Positions 45,801 through 57,395 of a DNA stretch of 64,000 nucleotides are shown piece by piece. A program made the translations under genes and the position numbers. Below the pieces are notes generated by a model, which saw nothing but the letters and a program-made list of their open reading frames with translations, was not told where the DNA came from and ran no database searches. Every line of letters begins with the position of its first letter. Position 1 is the first letter of the stretch. This DNA comes from Penelope pileata (Eukaryota; Chordata; Aves; Galliformes; Cracidae): the NCBI GenBank assembly GCA_013396635.1, contig WBMW01005646.1:384212-448211 (forward strand). The letters run 5' to 3'.

Positions 45801-48410
45801 GTGATAACAATCATGTCCTCCCCCCTTCTATTTTTTTTTTTTTGAATAACTCAAGAACTCAGAGAAAACAGAGCTTGCATTGTTGATTAACCTTATCAGT
45901 GATGTGGGTCTGGCCTGTGTATCAAATTGCTTAATCAACTTATGTTTGAAGCACCACCTAAAGTAAATGTCAATAAGGAAAGGAGAAAGTTTTAGGCCCA
46001 GGACAGCCTGAATTTACTTTTGGACCTATAGGCTGGATGAGCTAATTGATTTCATATTGATAGCATTTACCTAGAGTGCTTTTCCCCAGTACCTGGAGGG
46101 GGTGGCTGTCCAGTGAGGAACCAGCTCCCCTGCCTGTGCTGACTGCTCCAGCTGCTGCCACATCAGTGTGCAACCTTGTGGCTCTTTGCTGGGCATTTCA
46201 CTCAATACGCAGGAAATTTTTGTAATTATGGTTTAGACAGACAGATGCTTGCTTTGTAAAAGGCCAGCTTTAATTATTTATTTACTCTTTTAACTACCAC
46301 CCACCCAGATAAAACGTCACCGATGTTCAGACAGCTCATCAACAGGAGACATGGCCAAGGAACTGTTTTCGTTTATTTTCCTGTTACTCATACTGCGGGA
46401 AATGACTGTGTCATTATTCGTGCCTTTCTGTGTGCTGAAATCATGACCACTTTCACTGCTATGCTTTAATTTGCAGAATTTTAATGTGAAACTCCTATTA
46501 ATATTTAATCAGACTCATGTTGACCACAAGCCAAAGTTTGCTGAGTGATCCTTTTTATAACATAAGGCATACAATGAAGTGATAGGAAAAAAATTTAATT
46601 CCCTTATTGACCCATGTTGGTGAACTCAGAGGGCCCCAGGAGCCACTGCAGTCATGGTGGAGGAGCAAAGAGGCTTTGCACCTGGAGGTGGCTCACCACA
46701 CTCTTCAGTTCTGTAGCTGTACTTGTAGGCACCAGACCTTGCCAGTCACTGTGTGTTAAACTTTTTCCATATAATACAGAAGTCAGTTGCCTTAGGCGCA
46801 TCTCACCCTTCACTTCTGGGGGGTAAGGAAGATAAAGGGAGTTGCTCTGGGGTTTCAGTCACTTGTGATGAGGGACAAACCATCCTGGCACTGAGTCAGT
46901 CCTGTGGATGTCTTTTCAATGAGATGAGCTCTGATGGAGTGACGCAAAATTCTCATTCTCCTCCCTACTTTTCAGTGAGCCAGGGCACTCAAGCTGCTGG
47001 CCAGGTTTACAAGATAGCCAGCTCAGCATGGCAGGTGAAAGGCTGGTGCCCATCTGCTCAGCCACATGTACGTGGATAAAATAAAACACTGCTCTCATTG
47101 CCAGTGAGTATGATTTATTATTACGACCAAGACAGCCAGGGAAGTGCCTTTTCATTTTTTTTGGAAAACATGTACTACACTGCAATGCTGGTGACTGCTG
47201 GACGTGTTGCTTTTGTTTGGCTGGTTTTTTTAAAGAGCGTTTTGGAGATTTTTTTTTTTTCTTCCAAAAAGTTCCTGCTTTGCAAGTGAAGCAGTGGTCT
47301 TTGTTTAATGGAGCTTTTAGTAGATACTGTTAAGCCAAAGGGGAGGCAGGCGGTAATGGCTGTGTGTGTATGATGAACTCTACCATCTGGGTTTGTCCTT
47401 GGAGGAAGCAGATTTAGAACAACCTTAAGATGTATTTGGGGACAAGTTCTAGCCAGTTGCTAAGGCTTCTTATAGTTCCTTAAATGCAGCAAGACAACAC
47501 TGTCTCCTGGCACTTCCCTAGAACTTAGTGAGCTCATTCTGTCATAACATGAATGCCAAGTAATAACAAAGAACTCTCAGCTGATGTTGTGCAACGTATG
47601 TGTTAATTTAAACTTTATATCAAAAATAGATCATCTTTATGCCATCTGCTGTACAAGATGCCTGATGTGTCCCTTTTGCTGGATGATCCCACTCATTAAG
47701 TCCAACTCAATCTTTTTTCAAAACCAAAACTCCCTGCAAAACGCTATGCCAAGGTTGCCATCAATGCAAGAAACTGGACTGTGTATTTTAGTGTTACGCA
47801 GTGTGAAAATTGTTACAGTCTTCATTTTCCAGAAACAGCAGCTAAATCATGCACAACTAGGATTAAGTAGCTCAAGAGCTGTGCACAAAACAAACAAACA
47901 AGCTGCATGTGACTAAACAGCTTAAGAGCTGTCGCATGCAGCAGCTACATCCTTTTCTAGCATTGAAGCTGACAGGGTTAGGCAAACAATGAGAGCAGCT
48001 AACACTGCAAGATACGTGTTGGTACAAGAAATAAGACAATTCAGTTCATAGTTGAGGAGGAAGGAATGATTATCTAAGAAGTGCTTATGTTTGGAAAGGT
48101 ACCTGTCTACGCTCACGCCTTATTTCATCCAAGGTAATGCAAGGAAACATGTTTGTTATGTTCTACAGAGTATTGTGAAAGGAAAAAAAGTAGATCATAA
48201 GAACTTCATGCCTCAGTGGGATTTAACATCAAACAATGGACTGAACACTAAGAGAGGAAACAATGCTGCCTTCTTCCAGTGTGGACAAGCAGTTCTGTCT
48301 CTGCTCTGCAGGTATGTAGCACAACATATTTTGATGTGGGTAAACTGAATTCTTCTTCCAAACTACAAAAATCTTGCATCTGTATAGCATGGACTACTAT
48401 CGCGTTAGGA
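39871..48410. other. Intergenic stretch between PTPN21 and SPATA7
   Basis: No gene is recognised. Base composition rises in GC from about 42,700 to 44,950, with several overlapping open frames of 60-112 codons that resemble no family I know. Weak exon-like frames lie at 40,900-40,970 and 41,714-41,875 on the plus strand. No CR1 or LTR copy was recognised. Confidence 0.6.
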
Positions 48411-48426
48411 ATGTGTCACCAATAAA

Positions 48427-48432
48427 TTTATT
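48427..48432 (-). promoter_or_regulatory. SPATA7: Candidate poly(A) signal of SPATA7
   Basis: AATAAA on the minus strand about 330 bases after the stop codon. A second AATAAA lies closer, at 48691-48696 (minus). Confidence 0.5.
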
Positions 48433-48758
48433 TGTCATAAATAAAAACAATAAATATTTCATAACTTACTATACAGCTTTCTAAAAATATACATCTAATT
48501 TTAATATTCTCAAAAGTTAGTTCTGGGTTATACAGTTATAGACAAAATATACAAACAATTTTTCTAACTGTCACTTTACCCTTTGCAGTTTATATTAGTA
48601 CAGAAATGCTTGCTAATTAGTAATAAATACTCTGCTAGAGAGACTTAAGCTGTTTTAACAGAAATACTGAAGATAAAGAATTTACTTATTTTTATTTCAT
48701 GAATGGCAGTCCTCTGCACAAACAGATTCATCCCACTTTGACAGCTAAGTTTTGGCTG

Positions 48759-49253
48759 CTACTGTGAGTAGTCACGTGAGATCTGAAGGACTTCTGCAAA
48801 GTTTTCCTCAAGATCATCGAGTTCCTTGTTGGCTTCCAAATCACCCCCACAAGTAATCAAGTCTAAAGGTGCTTCACATGAGGGTGAAGTGTCTGGGTCT
48901 TCAGATTTCACACAAGGGTGAGACTCTATCATCTCAGCATTCAGCATTTCATCAACATCTTCTGAAAAGTCATCCTTGCTCTCTGACTCCTTGGAATTTT
49001 CACTGTGTAGTGGCAATTCACATGTGCTTGGTTCCTTTAATGATAAATCCACAGTCTTAAAGAATTCTTCACTTTTTGTAGATTTTCTTTGCCTCCGACT
49101 TTTACTGGTAAACTCCAGCTGTTCAATTTTCTTAAACTCTTTCAGATCCAGTGAGCAAAAGGCTTCTGAGTCTGTGTGGATCTGCTCAGCGCTGCTGTCT
49201 GGGCTGCAGCCAAGGTCTGCTTTAAGCACATCCAACAGGTGCCGCATTTTGCT
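48759..49253 (-). CDS. SPATA7: SPATA7 last coding exon
   Basis: It starts SKMRHLLDVLKADLGC after acceptor CATCCTAG and runs 164 codons to TAG at 48759-48761. It is acidic, with LDDLEENFAEVLQISRDYSQ at the C terminus. Phase 0 start. Confidence 0.95.
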   Translation of the reverse strand, partial: SKMRHLLDVLKADLGCSPDSSAEQIHTDSEAFCSLDLKEFKKIEQLEFTSKSRRQRKSTKSEEFFKTVDLSLKEPSTCELPLHSENSKESESKDDFSEDVDEMLNAEMIESHPCVKSEDPDTSPSCEAPLDLITCGGDLEANKELDDLEENFAEVLQISRDYSQ

Positions 49254-52200
49254 CTAGGATGTAAAGAAAGAAAGGGGTGACACCTCCTTACGCTCCTTAC
49301 AGTGAAGGAAGTGAAGGACTCAGGACTTCATTCTGACATAAAGGAACGGGGGCTGCTTGCAGCCGAGTGACTGAATTATACAGCAAGGCACCAAACTGAG
49401 TTGACTGTTGTCACTCTTTTTTTTTGCTGTGTGTGACTCACGGTAGATCAGAAGTCTGCAAATCTCTCATTTGTAGAGAAAGATGCTCCCCACTGATTAT
49501 TCTGGTTACATATACAAGAAAATATACCAGTATGTTTCCACTGTACTTTGGACACATCACTGAAGTCATATACAGAAAGAGAGAATACTATAGAGGCAGT
49601 ACCTACCTCATCCAAACGGTTCTTATTTTCTTCTATATGACACTCAAACAGTTGTTCCAGAACCCTACAAATAAAAAAAGTAAACCATTTAACACGAACA
49701 AAAGCATGTTTTAAGAAATTACATAAATTAATGACCCTAGTTCTTGATTTTTGTTTCTTAGCTAAATAGGACCATTAAGATTGTTTTAATTAAGCTGTGT
49801 CACAAAGAGGGCTACCTGGAGCCTTTATCCCACTGCACTCAGTGCTCAGCAGCCAGGCCCAGCTTTGGGCAACGATGGAGACAGGATAAGAGAAAATTTC
49901 AGCAGTGGAATCTATGACAACTACAGTAAGCAGTCTGAAAGATCTCCAGAAGGCCAGGTGAATTTAATCCAGCTTACATGAGAAATTATAAAAAAGAAAA
50001 AAGGAATTAGTGTAAGAAAGGTTTTAAGGGAAGACAACATTACTGTAAAAAAAAAAAAAATGCAGCAAAGGGAGACTGCTGTTGGAATTTCTCAGAGATA
50101 ATTTTTGGATTTATTAAGTGTCATTGATAAGAGAGTTGTTTACCAGCAACAACAGGTACGTAAAGAATTTGGGAGTACTACTCAAATCCATGGATTGAAT
50201 AAGAACTTATTGCTTAATTATTTAAAAAATGTGATTTAGTAACTGGTGAAGCCTTATCTGGAACCATATGCAATCCTTACAACCCATGTTGAAAGCTGAA
50301 TTCGTACTGCAACAGGAACAAGGACAGGAAGGCAATGGAGGAAGTATTTTGTCAAAGATTAATAACTTGGTTTATTTAGCAAAATGGATCTTGCAGAGTA
50401 AAGTGTTTCTTATTAGCATTATTCCACATGGGTCAGTTTCTAACAGGGGCTGCATCTCATGTTACATTGCAGTAGATTGAAGCAGATGACCTGCAGGTCT
50501 TTCCCAGTCCTCTTTACTTACATAAAGTAAAAAAAGAAAAGGAAATAAAATGAGCAAGGTGTAACTGGGTATTTATGTATTCATAAAGGCAATGAAATGT
50601 TCACTGACATAGCATTAGGAATTTGAGAACAGTCATAACCTACCTGTTAGAAAACAGCCCAAGGTCAAGAATATCGTTTGTTACATCTTCGATGAAAGTT
50701 AAATATAAAAGGTCGTCTGCTCTGGAGGAAGAACAGAAAGATCAACATTAAGTTTTTAAAAATAGACACCTATCACACAACACAGGAGGTGCTATTACCT
50801 TTATGGGAAATGTTAATAAGGAACATCGCGGAGTTCTAGGTGCCAGCTGCCATTTTTTTAAAAAAAAGATCATTCATGACAAACAGCTCTTCACTCAATT
50901 TGAAAAATAATATGAAAGATCACTATGGTGTTTCATATTTTTGCTATATTTCTGTTGTGGTATAAATTAGCAATGAGTGAGGAAATAGGCAAATACTGGA
51001 AAGAGGTCACAGTTTCTTTACACTCAAAAAGAAAGGAGGGCTAACTGGGAAGAAATTGTAAGAATGCAGTCTGGTGCTCTAAGTAAAAGGATTCCAAAGG
51101 AACTTCTTGAGAATCTGACTGCAGCTTAAAATTGCTGCTCCTCAGTGGGAGCTCAGAAAAATATGTACGTATTAGCAACCTCCATTCCTTTCAAGTGACA
51201 ACCCTCTGAGGTACCAAATCTTTCACCTCTTTGATTGTATGTCTTTTTTTTTTTAAATTTCATTTCTTTTTTTTTTTTTTTTTTTCTTTTCATACCTCTT
51301 AAAGCCTTGTTGATATGAGTCCCTCTAGATGGGACTCTCTTCAAAACTTAAGTGCTGTTTGGGAAACAACCTTTATCCACCAAAAAAAGGAAACCATGTC
51401 AGTGCTGACTCTCAAGCATCTTTCTAAATATCCCACAGTATCCATCTAATCAAGCTCTACAGAATCATCCTCCAGTTTTAGTAAACAGAAAATAACAAAT
51501 GTGATACATCTTGCATGATTACATAAAAGTTATTGTCCAGTACAAAGACTGTCATTTTTGTTCCTTCTGTAGTCAAGGAAGGAAAATAACTATAGATGAT
51601 CTGGATTGCATCCTTAAAGGTAGTCAAGAACAAGCCTATCCAAGGCATAAAGAAATTAACTTTTCAGGGGTCATATGAAAAAGCACTGACAGTCTTTCTG
51701 AATATAACTCAAACCTCCTAATTCTTATCAAACCTCAGAGCAGAAATTTGGTAAGAATGCCCCTCAACTTGACATTCTAACTTGCTAATGTTTGCTTCAG
51801 ACAGATTTTAGTCCAAAAAAGAATTGAAAACATTTAAAGTGTAGCCACTGAATAGTAACAGTCTGTTACTGTTCTTCTGAAGTGATAGTGAATTTTCTTC
51901 ACATTTGGATTTATGTGGAAGTCGTTAACTATTATATAACAAATTCATATTTCGATGTCAATTTTACTGTAGATTGTGAACAGTTTATTCTAAGTCTTTA
52001 TTTATCGTTTCATCAGTTTTGAAGGTTTCTAGTTTATTGTTGCAAACTAGCAGGAAAATGGTGTAAATATACTTACTCAGCCTCGATATTTGTCCTTGCT
52101 GAAGGCTTCTCAGAATACAACGATGTCTCACTAATCAGAAAATGAGGGAGGTAAGGAACAGCAGAAAGCAACATTATGAAAACCCTGTATAGTACCTTGC

Positions 52201-55200
52201 ATCTCACTCTCTTTTGGAGTCATCCCCTTACCATTGTCCCACTACTTCTTGGAGGGGAAAAATAAAATTCTCAAGCCCTGCTCCAATGCAAAATTGACTG
52301 TCTACCTTGAAACTTGAAAGACTATAGCTGAAGTGTATTAATTACAACACCTCACTAGATGCAGTGCTCTGGCTGATACCTCAAAAAGAGGTCAGTGTTA
52401 CTTCAGATTCGATTCAGAAGTCCATTATACATAAAAAGTGGTTTTAGCGTAACGTGATTTGATATTTAATCAGGTAAGGCTCCCTGTGTTCTTTGCCACA
52501 GGGTAGATTTCAGGAGTAGTTAGTAACTACTGCTCTACTGTATGAAACATCAAACAGGTACATGAAGGGCTCGAGCACTTAACATACAAATTGTACGGGA
52601 CAAAAACAGTGTCATCAGTGTGCAAATGAAGAAGACAGAACTGTACAACACAGAAAAAGGGAGGATTAGCTCAAAGATTAGCTCAAGATTAGCTCTTTGG
52701 CACAGGTCTATAGAGGGACTCTGTCAGACCTATCTGAAATATGCCATATGGAGCTTCCTCAACTGAAAGAATGGGGTTTATAGACCTAAGTAACATAGTA
52801 CCTGAAGGATTAAAAGCATCTGAGATTTTATTTTTATTAAGTAACAGCTGTTACACTGATAGTAAGAAACCTAAACCATTAGGCTTCTATGGAAAGGCCA
52901 GAGAGTAAAATCAGCAAGTAAAGCACGATTCTGAGCTGTTCTCCTGGGCAACCTGATCTAGTACCAGATCTGGAGGTTGGTGGCTCTCTCTGTGGCAGGG
53001 TGGTTGGAACTTGATGATCCTTGGGGTCCCTTCCAACCCAGGCCATTCTATGATTAAGGACAATCAGCTGGGAGCCCTTGGTTCAGGGCTTGATTTTCAA
53101 CACTGTTCTTGTATTTTAGACAATACTCTGATGTTCAGCGTTAATGCCTCTGGTCTGCAACTCTAGAATATCTTAGATACAAAAGGCTGGATGTCTGGAG
53201 ACTCATTTTCCTGAAAGGCATGCCAATACCATACTTCTTTAAGCAGTGTGTATTAAATACACAGTTTGTAAGCTCACATTTATATTTAGAACTCAAATTG
53301 TATTAACTTCTCACCAGTCTCACTCCTGACAAAACAAAGAAAGAAAAAAACCCAAAACCTATGTATTTCAGAAATCTCTTTCTTAATTGGCTTTACAGTG
53401 GAATTTCATCCTAAGAAAATTGAATTTTGAAGTTGGAAAAGGCCATTGGTCTAAAACACACATACAAACAAGTTCTGTAAGAAGAAACGTAGACATGACA
53501 GTGGTGGCTTACTGGCCTGAGAAACAGCTGAAAGCAAAAAGGAATGCTTCAAGTATTTCTTCCTGCTTTATATTAGGTACCTTAGAAAGGAGTACGGAAA
53601 AGCAGCTATTCCTCTCTCAGGCTTATCCATATCGTATCTTTTATCTTCAGCCTAGAACACAGAAATGAAATCTTTATTATCAATGAACATACACAGCAAA
53701 TCTTAACAATAAAACGAACTTAACTGTGATTAAGCAGTCTTGTAATTTTATGTCTTTTCTGAGAAACTTCTGGCTTGTAGATCACACCTCTTGAGCTGCT
53801 TATACAAAATGGATGGAAGGTAATATTGCCGACTGCCTGAATTTTGAATGATAGTACTCTGAAAAGGCTACTGTAAAGCTATATGACTTACTATTGTCAC
53901 TTTTATAACAGCCAAAGAAAAAATCAGATATAACATGTTTGAAATAAAATCAGAAGTTCTTCTTGGAACTGGAGTGAAGCCTTCTGAATAATCATTTAAG
54001 TTTTTCTCAATGAGGTGAACTGCAGTTGTAGATAAATTCAGGTGTAGCTAATCTTCTACTTTCAGTAAAGCTATAAATACATATTCTCTGTCATCTCTCT
54101 TCTCCACTGAATAAAGCATAATTAATTGCCTTATTAAGCCAGAGACACAAAGAGTCCGATATTGTAGCCCTTATTCAGAAGAAAGACAAAGTACTTCTCT
54201 TACATTTTGATGGGGCTGGGTGTTTTAGGACTTGTCTATATAGTAGCTATAAGATAAAGCACAAAGTTAAGAACTTAACTTCTGATCAAACTCTTCCATG
54301 CAAATATTATTACAAATTAAGACAAAATAACTTCAAGTTTGAAGAAATATTTCAGGTCTTTTGCCTGCTCCCCTCTGCCTCCCAGAGATGAAATTTTTAA
54401 AATTTCATAGTCTTCAATCACCACACACTAAAGCAATTCCAGAAAGACCAAAAATCAAATAAGTTCAGCTGTCACAAGCACTCGGCATTTCAAATTGAAA
54501 TTATGGATGCAAATATATCTGTGAATATAACATAAAATACTAGGAGCAGGTAGAACTTGAAATGGTATGATTGCTCAATACAAAATTCCAGATACATTAG
54601 GCAAGATAGAAAGCAAACAACAGTAAGGAGAGCATCCCTGCCTGCTGGCTTGGTTGCTTCCAAACAGGAAGGGACTCCTTGGTTCCAATTCTTCTGTCCA
54701 AGGCTTTATACATAATGTTAACCAATGTAAAAATAAAAAATCCTTGTAACAGAGGTGACAACTTCTGCTGATAAATAATGTACCAATTACTTATGTTCTT
54801 AACAGATAATAAAGCGTGTTAGTGCCCTTGTAAAGCTGTGCAGGGAAAAAAGCCTTTCAAAAATTTTTTTAATATTCTAAGCTCTCTTTACACACCTTAA
54901 ATATTTTTCTTACCATTTCTGCTCATTCTCCTGAAACTCTCCTCCACCTAACTAACTCAGAACAACAAAGTGAAACCTTATTCAGTTGTATACTGATGTG
55001 GCAGAGATGAATTATACTCCAAAATGATAACGAAGGGTGGGGGAAAAGTATCCAGGTGACTGACAGCTGACTGTATTACCTTCACTGTCATCTTCTGCTG
55101 TTCAGTCATAACTCTTCTCTCAGATGCTTTATCTATAGTTGGAAAGCTACAAAATTTAGAGATGTATTAGATCTGCAAGAAAGCTACTTCCAAAGTATGC

Positions 55201-56170
55201 AAGATGAGAATAAGTGCCACCTACAGTGGACATTCAGACATTCTGTTCCCATGAATTTGAAAGGAACCTAGAACTAAAATGTCCTGAAGAGTTTAGAAAA
55301 TTTCTGCTATGCTTTTATTCACATGAAATGAATATGACCCAAGTGACCCACAGCCAGAAAAATCATTATTTGCAATCTGGACTAGAAGTTATAATAATTT
55401 CAGTTTTAAGATATTTCTACTTTGTGCTTGGACAAAAAGATAAGACATGCAGGCACTAAGGACACAAGATTTTTGCAATGTGTATACATGAAACTAGTTG
55501 CTCCAGATAGAAGACAATAAATTATGAAAATTCCGTTCTTTTCTAGGTTTTACTAAGGCATATCTAAAACAATTTCAAAATAGTTATTCTGGTTTTATAC
55601 ATATGTAAATGAGAGCAGAATTTTTTGCTTTTATTAAGTTATGATAATAGCTAAATTCCACAGTTTCAAAACAAAGTTTTAGTCTCTGTACCTGATCGTA
55701 TCAGTTTGTGTTTCAGCTTCCACACGCTGCTTGCAGCGCTTTTTCCTCTTCTTTTGAGCAGCAGTGTAATATCTATACCCCAAAAGGGCAGACTTGGCAT
55801 CTGATATTAAGGTGCGTGGAGTAAAAGGTTTTTGGCTACCAGTGAATAATTTGGAGTGCCTGTCCATTAGATCCCCACTGTATATTTTGGAGTTGTTTTC
55901 TTGACGCCTCTGAGAATGACTGATGCTCACAAAACTACCAGAAGAGCAACGGCTTGAAACTCCAGAGTGTTTTTTTGGTGTACTTGACATACTGACACTT
56001 GAGTTTGAGTAAGATGCATTAAATGTATCCCGAGAATCTTTTCTGGCACATTCTACCGGACTGGGGTGAAGCAAGTCATGTTCCCCATAAGGTGACAGTG
56101 TTCTTGACAGGTATGGTGTGTGCTGAGCACAGGAAAACAGATTGTCTTTGTCTTCCCCTTCCGAGGGACT
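48759..56170 (-). CDS. SPATA7: SPATA7, ciliary photoreceptor protein (3' seven exons, partial)
   Basis: SPATA7 is a scaffold of the photoreceptor connecting cilium that works with RPGRIP1; loss in humans causes Leber congenital amaurosis 3. Seven minus-strand exons join without a phase break: 1302 bases, or 433 residues plus stop. Family-specific stretches are visible: FTPRTLISDAKSALLGYRYY and QRVEAETQTD in the first, LLYLTFIEDV and LDLGLFSNR in the fifth, and SKMRHLLDVLKADLGC at the junction to the last. The C-terminal exon is acidic and Ser-rich. By memory of the human protein (599 residues), about the first 124 residues are missing. I could not find their exons in 56,171-64,000, so they probably lie beyond the right edge. 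The gene is tail to tail with PTPN21. Confidence 0.95.
49607..49664 (-). CDS. SPATA7: SPATA7 exon encoding VLEQLFECHIEENK
   Basis: A 58-base exon, acceptor TTATTTGTAG and donor GTAGGT. It reads VLEQLFECHIEENKNRLDE, continuing into SKMRHLL. It completes the split Arg of the previous exon. Confidence 0.93.
50644..50721 (-). CDS. SPATA7: SPATA7 exon encoding LLYLTFIEDV...GLFSN
   Basis: A 78-base exon, acceptor TTCCTCCAG and donor GTAGGT. It reads ADDLLYLTFIEDVTNDILDL then GLFSN, the most conserved block of the family. Phase 2 at both ends. Confidence 0.95.
52077..52130 (-). CDS. SPATA7: SPATA7 54-base exon
   Basis: Reads ETSLYSEKPSARTNIEA, acceptor CTGATTAG and donor GTAAGT. It fits the human YSLKPPSTRKIYS region and passes phase 2 to the next exon. 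Confidence 0.88.
52942..53055 (+). mobile_element. CR1 LINE terminal fragment, plus orientation
   Basis: Carries CTGGGCAACCTGATCTAG, GGTTGGAACTTGATGATCC, GGGGTCCCTTCCAACCCAGG and CCATTCTATGATT in order, the CR1 3' end. It lies antisense within a SPATA7 intron. Confidence 0.92.
53581..53651 (-). CDS. SPATA7: SPATA7 71-base exon (inferred from phase)
   Basis: Acceptor TTTCTGTGTTCTAG, donor GTACCT. It reads AEDKRYDMDKPERGIAAFPY then SFL. Its phases (0 in, 2 out) are exactly what the neighbouring exons need, and YDMDKPERGIAAFP resembles the human YDAKEKIAPLP stretch. It is the least conserved exon here. Confidence 0.75.
55080..55146 (-). CDS. SPATA7: SPATA7 67-base exon
   Basis: Acceptor ATTTTGTAG, donor GTAATA. 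It reads FPTIDKASERRVMTEQQKMT then VK after a split Ser, directly following the ETQTD motif of the large exon. Phases close. Confidence 0.82.
55692..56170 (-). CDS. SPATA7: SPATA7 large exon (first one seen)
   Basis: A 479-base exon with acceptor TTTTTTTTCTAG and donor GTACAG. It starts SPSEGEDKDNLFS and carries GDLMDRHSKLFTGSQKPFTP, RYYTAAQKKRKKR (basic) and VEAETQTDTI. The methionine-like start at 56074 is a TTG codon, not a true start. The exon is open upstream of it to the acceptor. Confidence 0.95.
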
Positions 56171-56860
56171 CTAGAAAAAAAAAAAATCATGATTTGATTG
56201 CTTTGCAAGTTACCAGCTTTGTTCAAGTGGGCATCCCCAGATGTTATCGCTACCAAGTTGGAGATATTTTCTATCTAAAATCAAACTGGTTTCAGAGCAG
56301 CTCCAGTGCTAACAAGTCTTAACAGCTTGATGTGAAAAGATTGATGTTTTCTTATAGAACCAAGAGTTTCAATTATTTTAGTCCAAAAATGCAATACATT
56401 TTTAAAAGTCAAGGAACTAATAATCACTGAATTGAGACAAATGATTTTATCTGGGTATGCTCTGTTTATACTGCCTAGACAAAGTAAGGTAAATAAACAT
56501 TATCCACAATTATCTTGCTGATGCTACCTAGATTATCTTCAAGTGTAGAGTTATTGCCTGTTTTTCCAAATTCCATTAGCTCCAAAGTTCATCACACGCC
56601 ACCTATCTTTATAAGATGTACATTCTGTAAGGGGCACAGCTCACTGATTCATCTGAGGTCAACGTGGAAACTACTGTGATGTGATTTTAAATACAGAGTA
56701 AGAAAATTCTAACTAGTTGTTTATTCCCTGGGTAACCCTTTTCTTCTACCTGCAGGTGGAAGATCCACATCTTGGATAAGGCTGTAAAAAATTTTCCAAC
56801 AATTTCAATTCTGGTTGGGTCGAGTCTTAACAGAAACACTGTGCTAATGGCAGAGATAAA

Positions 56861-57395
56861 AATCATAAAATACCCTGAGTTGGATGGGACCCACAAGAAC
56901 CACTGAATGAAACTCTTGACTCCACACATGACAGCCCAAAAATCAAACCCTACATCCGAGAGCGTTGTCCAAATGCTCCTTGAACTCCAGCAGCTTGGTG
57001 CCATGACCACTGCCCTGGGGAGCCTGTTCCAGTGCCTGACCACCCTCTGATGAAGAACGTTTTCCTAATATCCAGTGTTACCCTCCTCTGATGCAGCTCC
57101 GTGCCACTGCCTCAGGTCCTGTCACTGTCACCAGAGAACAGAGATCAGCGCCCACCCCTCCGCTCCCCTCGTGAGTAAGCTGCAGGCCGCCATGAGGCCT
57201 CCCCTCAGCCTCCTCTTCTCTGGGCTGAGCAAACCAAGGGACCTCAGTCATTCCTCATAGTGTTTGCCCTCTAGGACCTTCACCATCTTTATAGTGCTCC
57301 TCTGGACACTCTCTAATAGCTATGTCCTTCTTATATTGCGGAGCCCAAAAACGCACACAGTGCGTGAGGTGAGACCACACCGGCACAGAGCGGAC
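56861..57395 (-). mobile_element. CR1 LINE 3' fragment, reverse orientation (about 535 bases)
   Basis: The longest CR1 copy here. It opens AATCATAAAATACCCTGAG and GGATGGGACCCACAAG, then passes GGGGAGCCTGTTCCAGTGCC, TGACCACCCTCTGATGAAGA, CAGCCTCCTCTTCTCTGG and CGCACACAGTGCGTGAGG. The order matches a reverse CR1 of the GGGACCCACAAG subtype. The minus frame at 56687-57043 and plus frame at 57075-57260 fall in or across it and are not host genes. Confidence 0.93.

Larger units (their letters stand above)
49665..55691 (-). other. SPATA7 introns between the visible exons
   Basis: Introns outside the listed exons (49254-49606, 49665-50643, 50722-52076, 52131-53580, 53652-55079, 55147-55691) are AT-rich. 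They hold one sense-strand CR1 end (52942-53055) and a long T-rich run at 51241-51295. No other gene is recognised. Confidence 0.8.

Noticed and set aside
52196..52330. Alternative SPATA7 exon ending at a GTAAGG donor near 52233
   Set aside because: No acceptor gives the open frame from phase 0, while 53581-53651 fits both neighbours exactly.
56687..57260. Minus and plus frames of 118 and 61 codons
   Set aside because: They lie in or across a reverse CR1 copy, so they are repeat-derived and not host genes.
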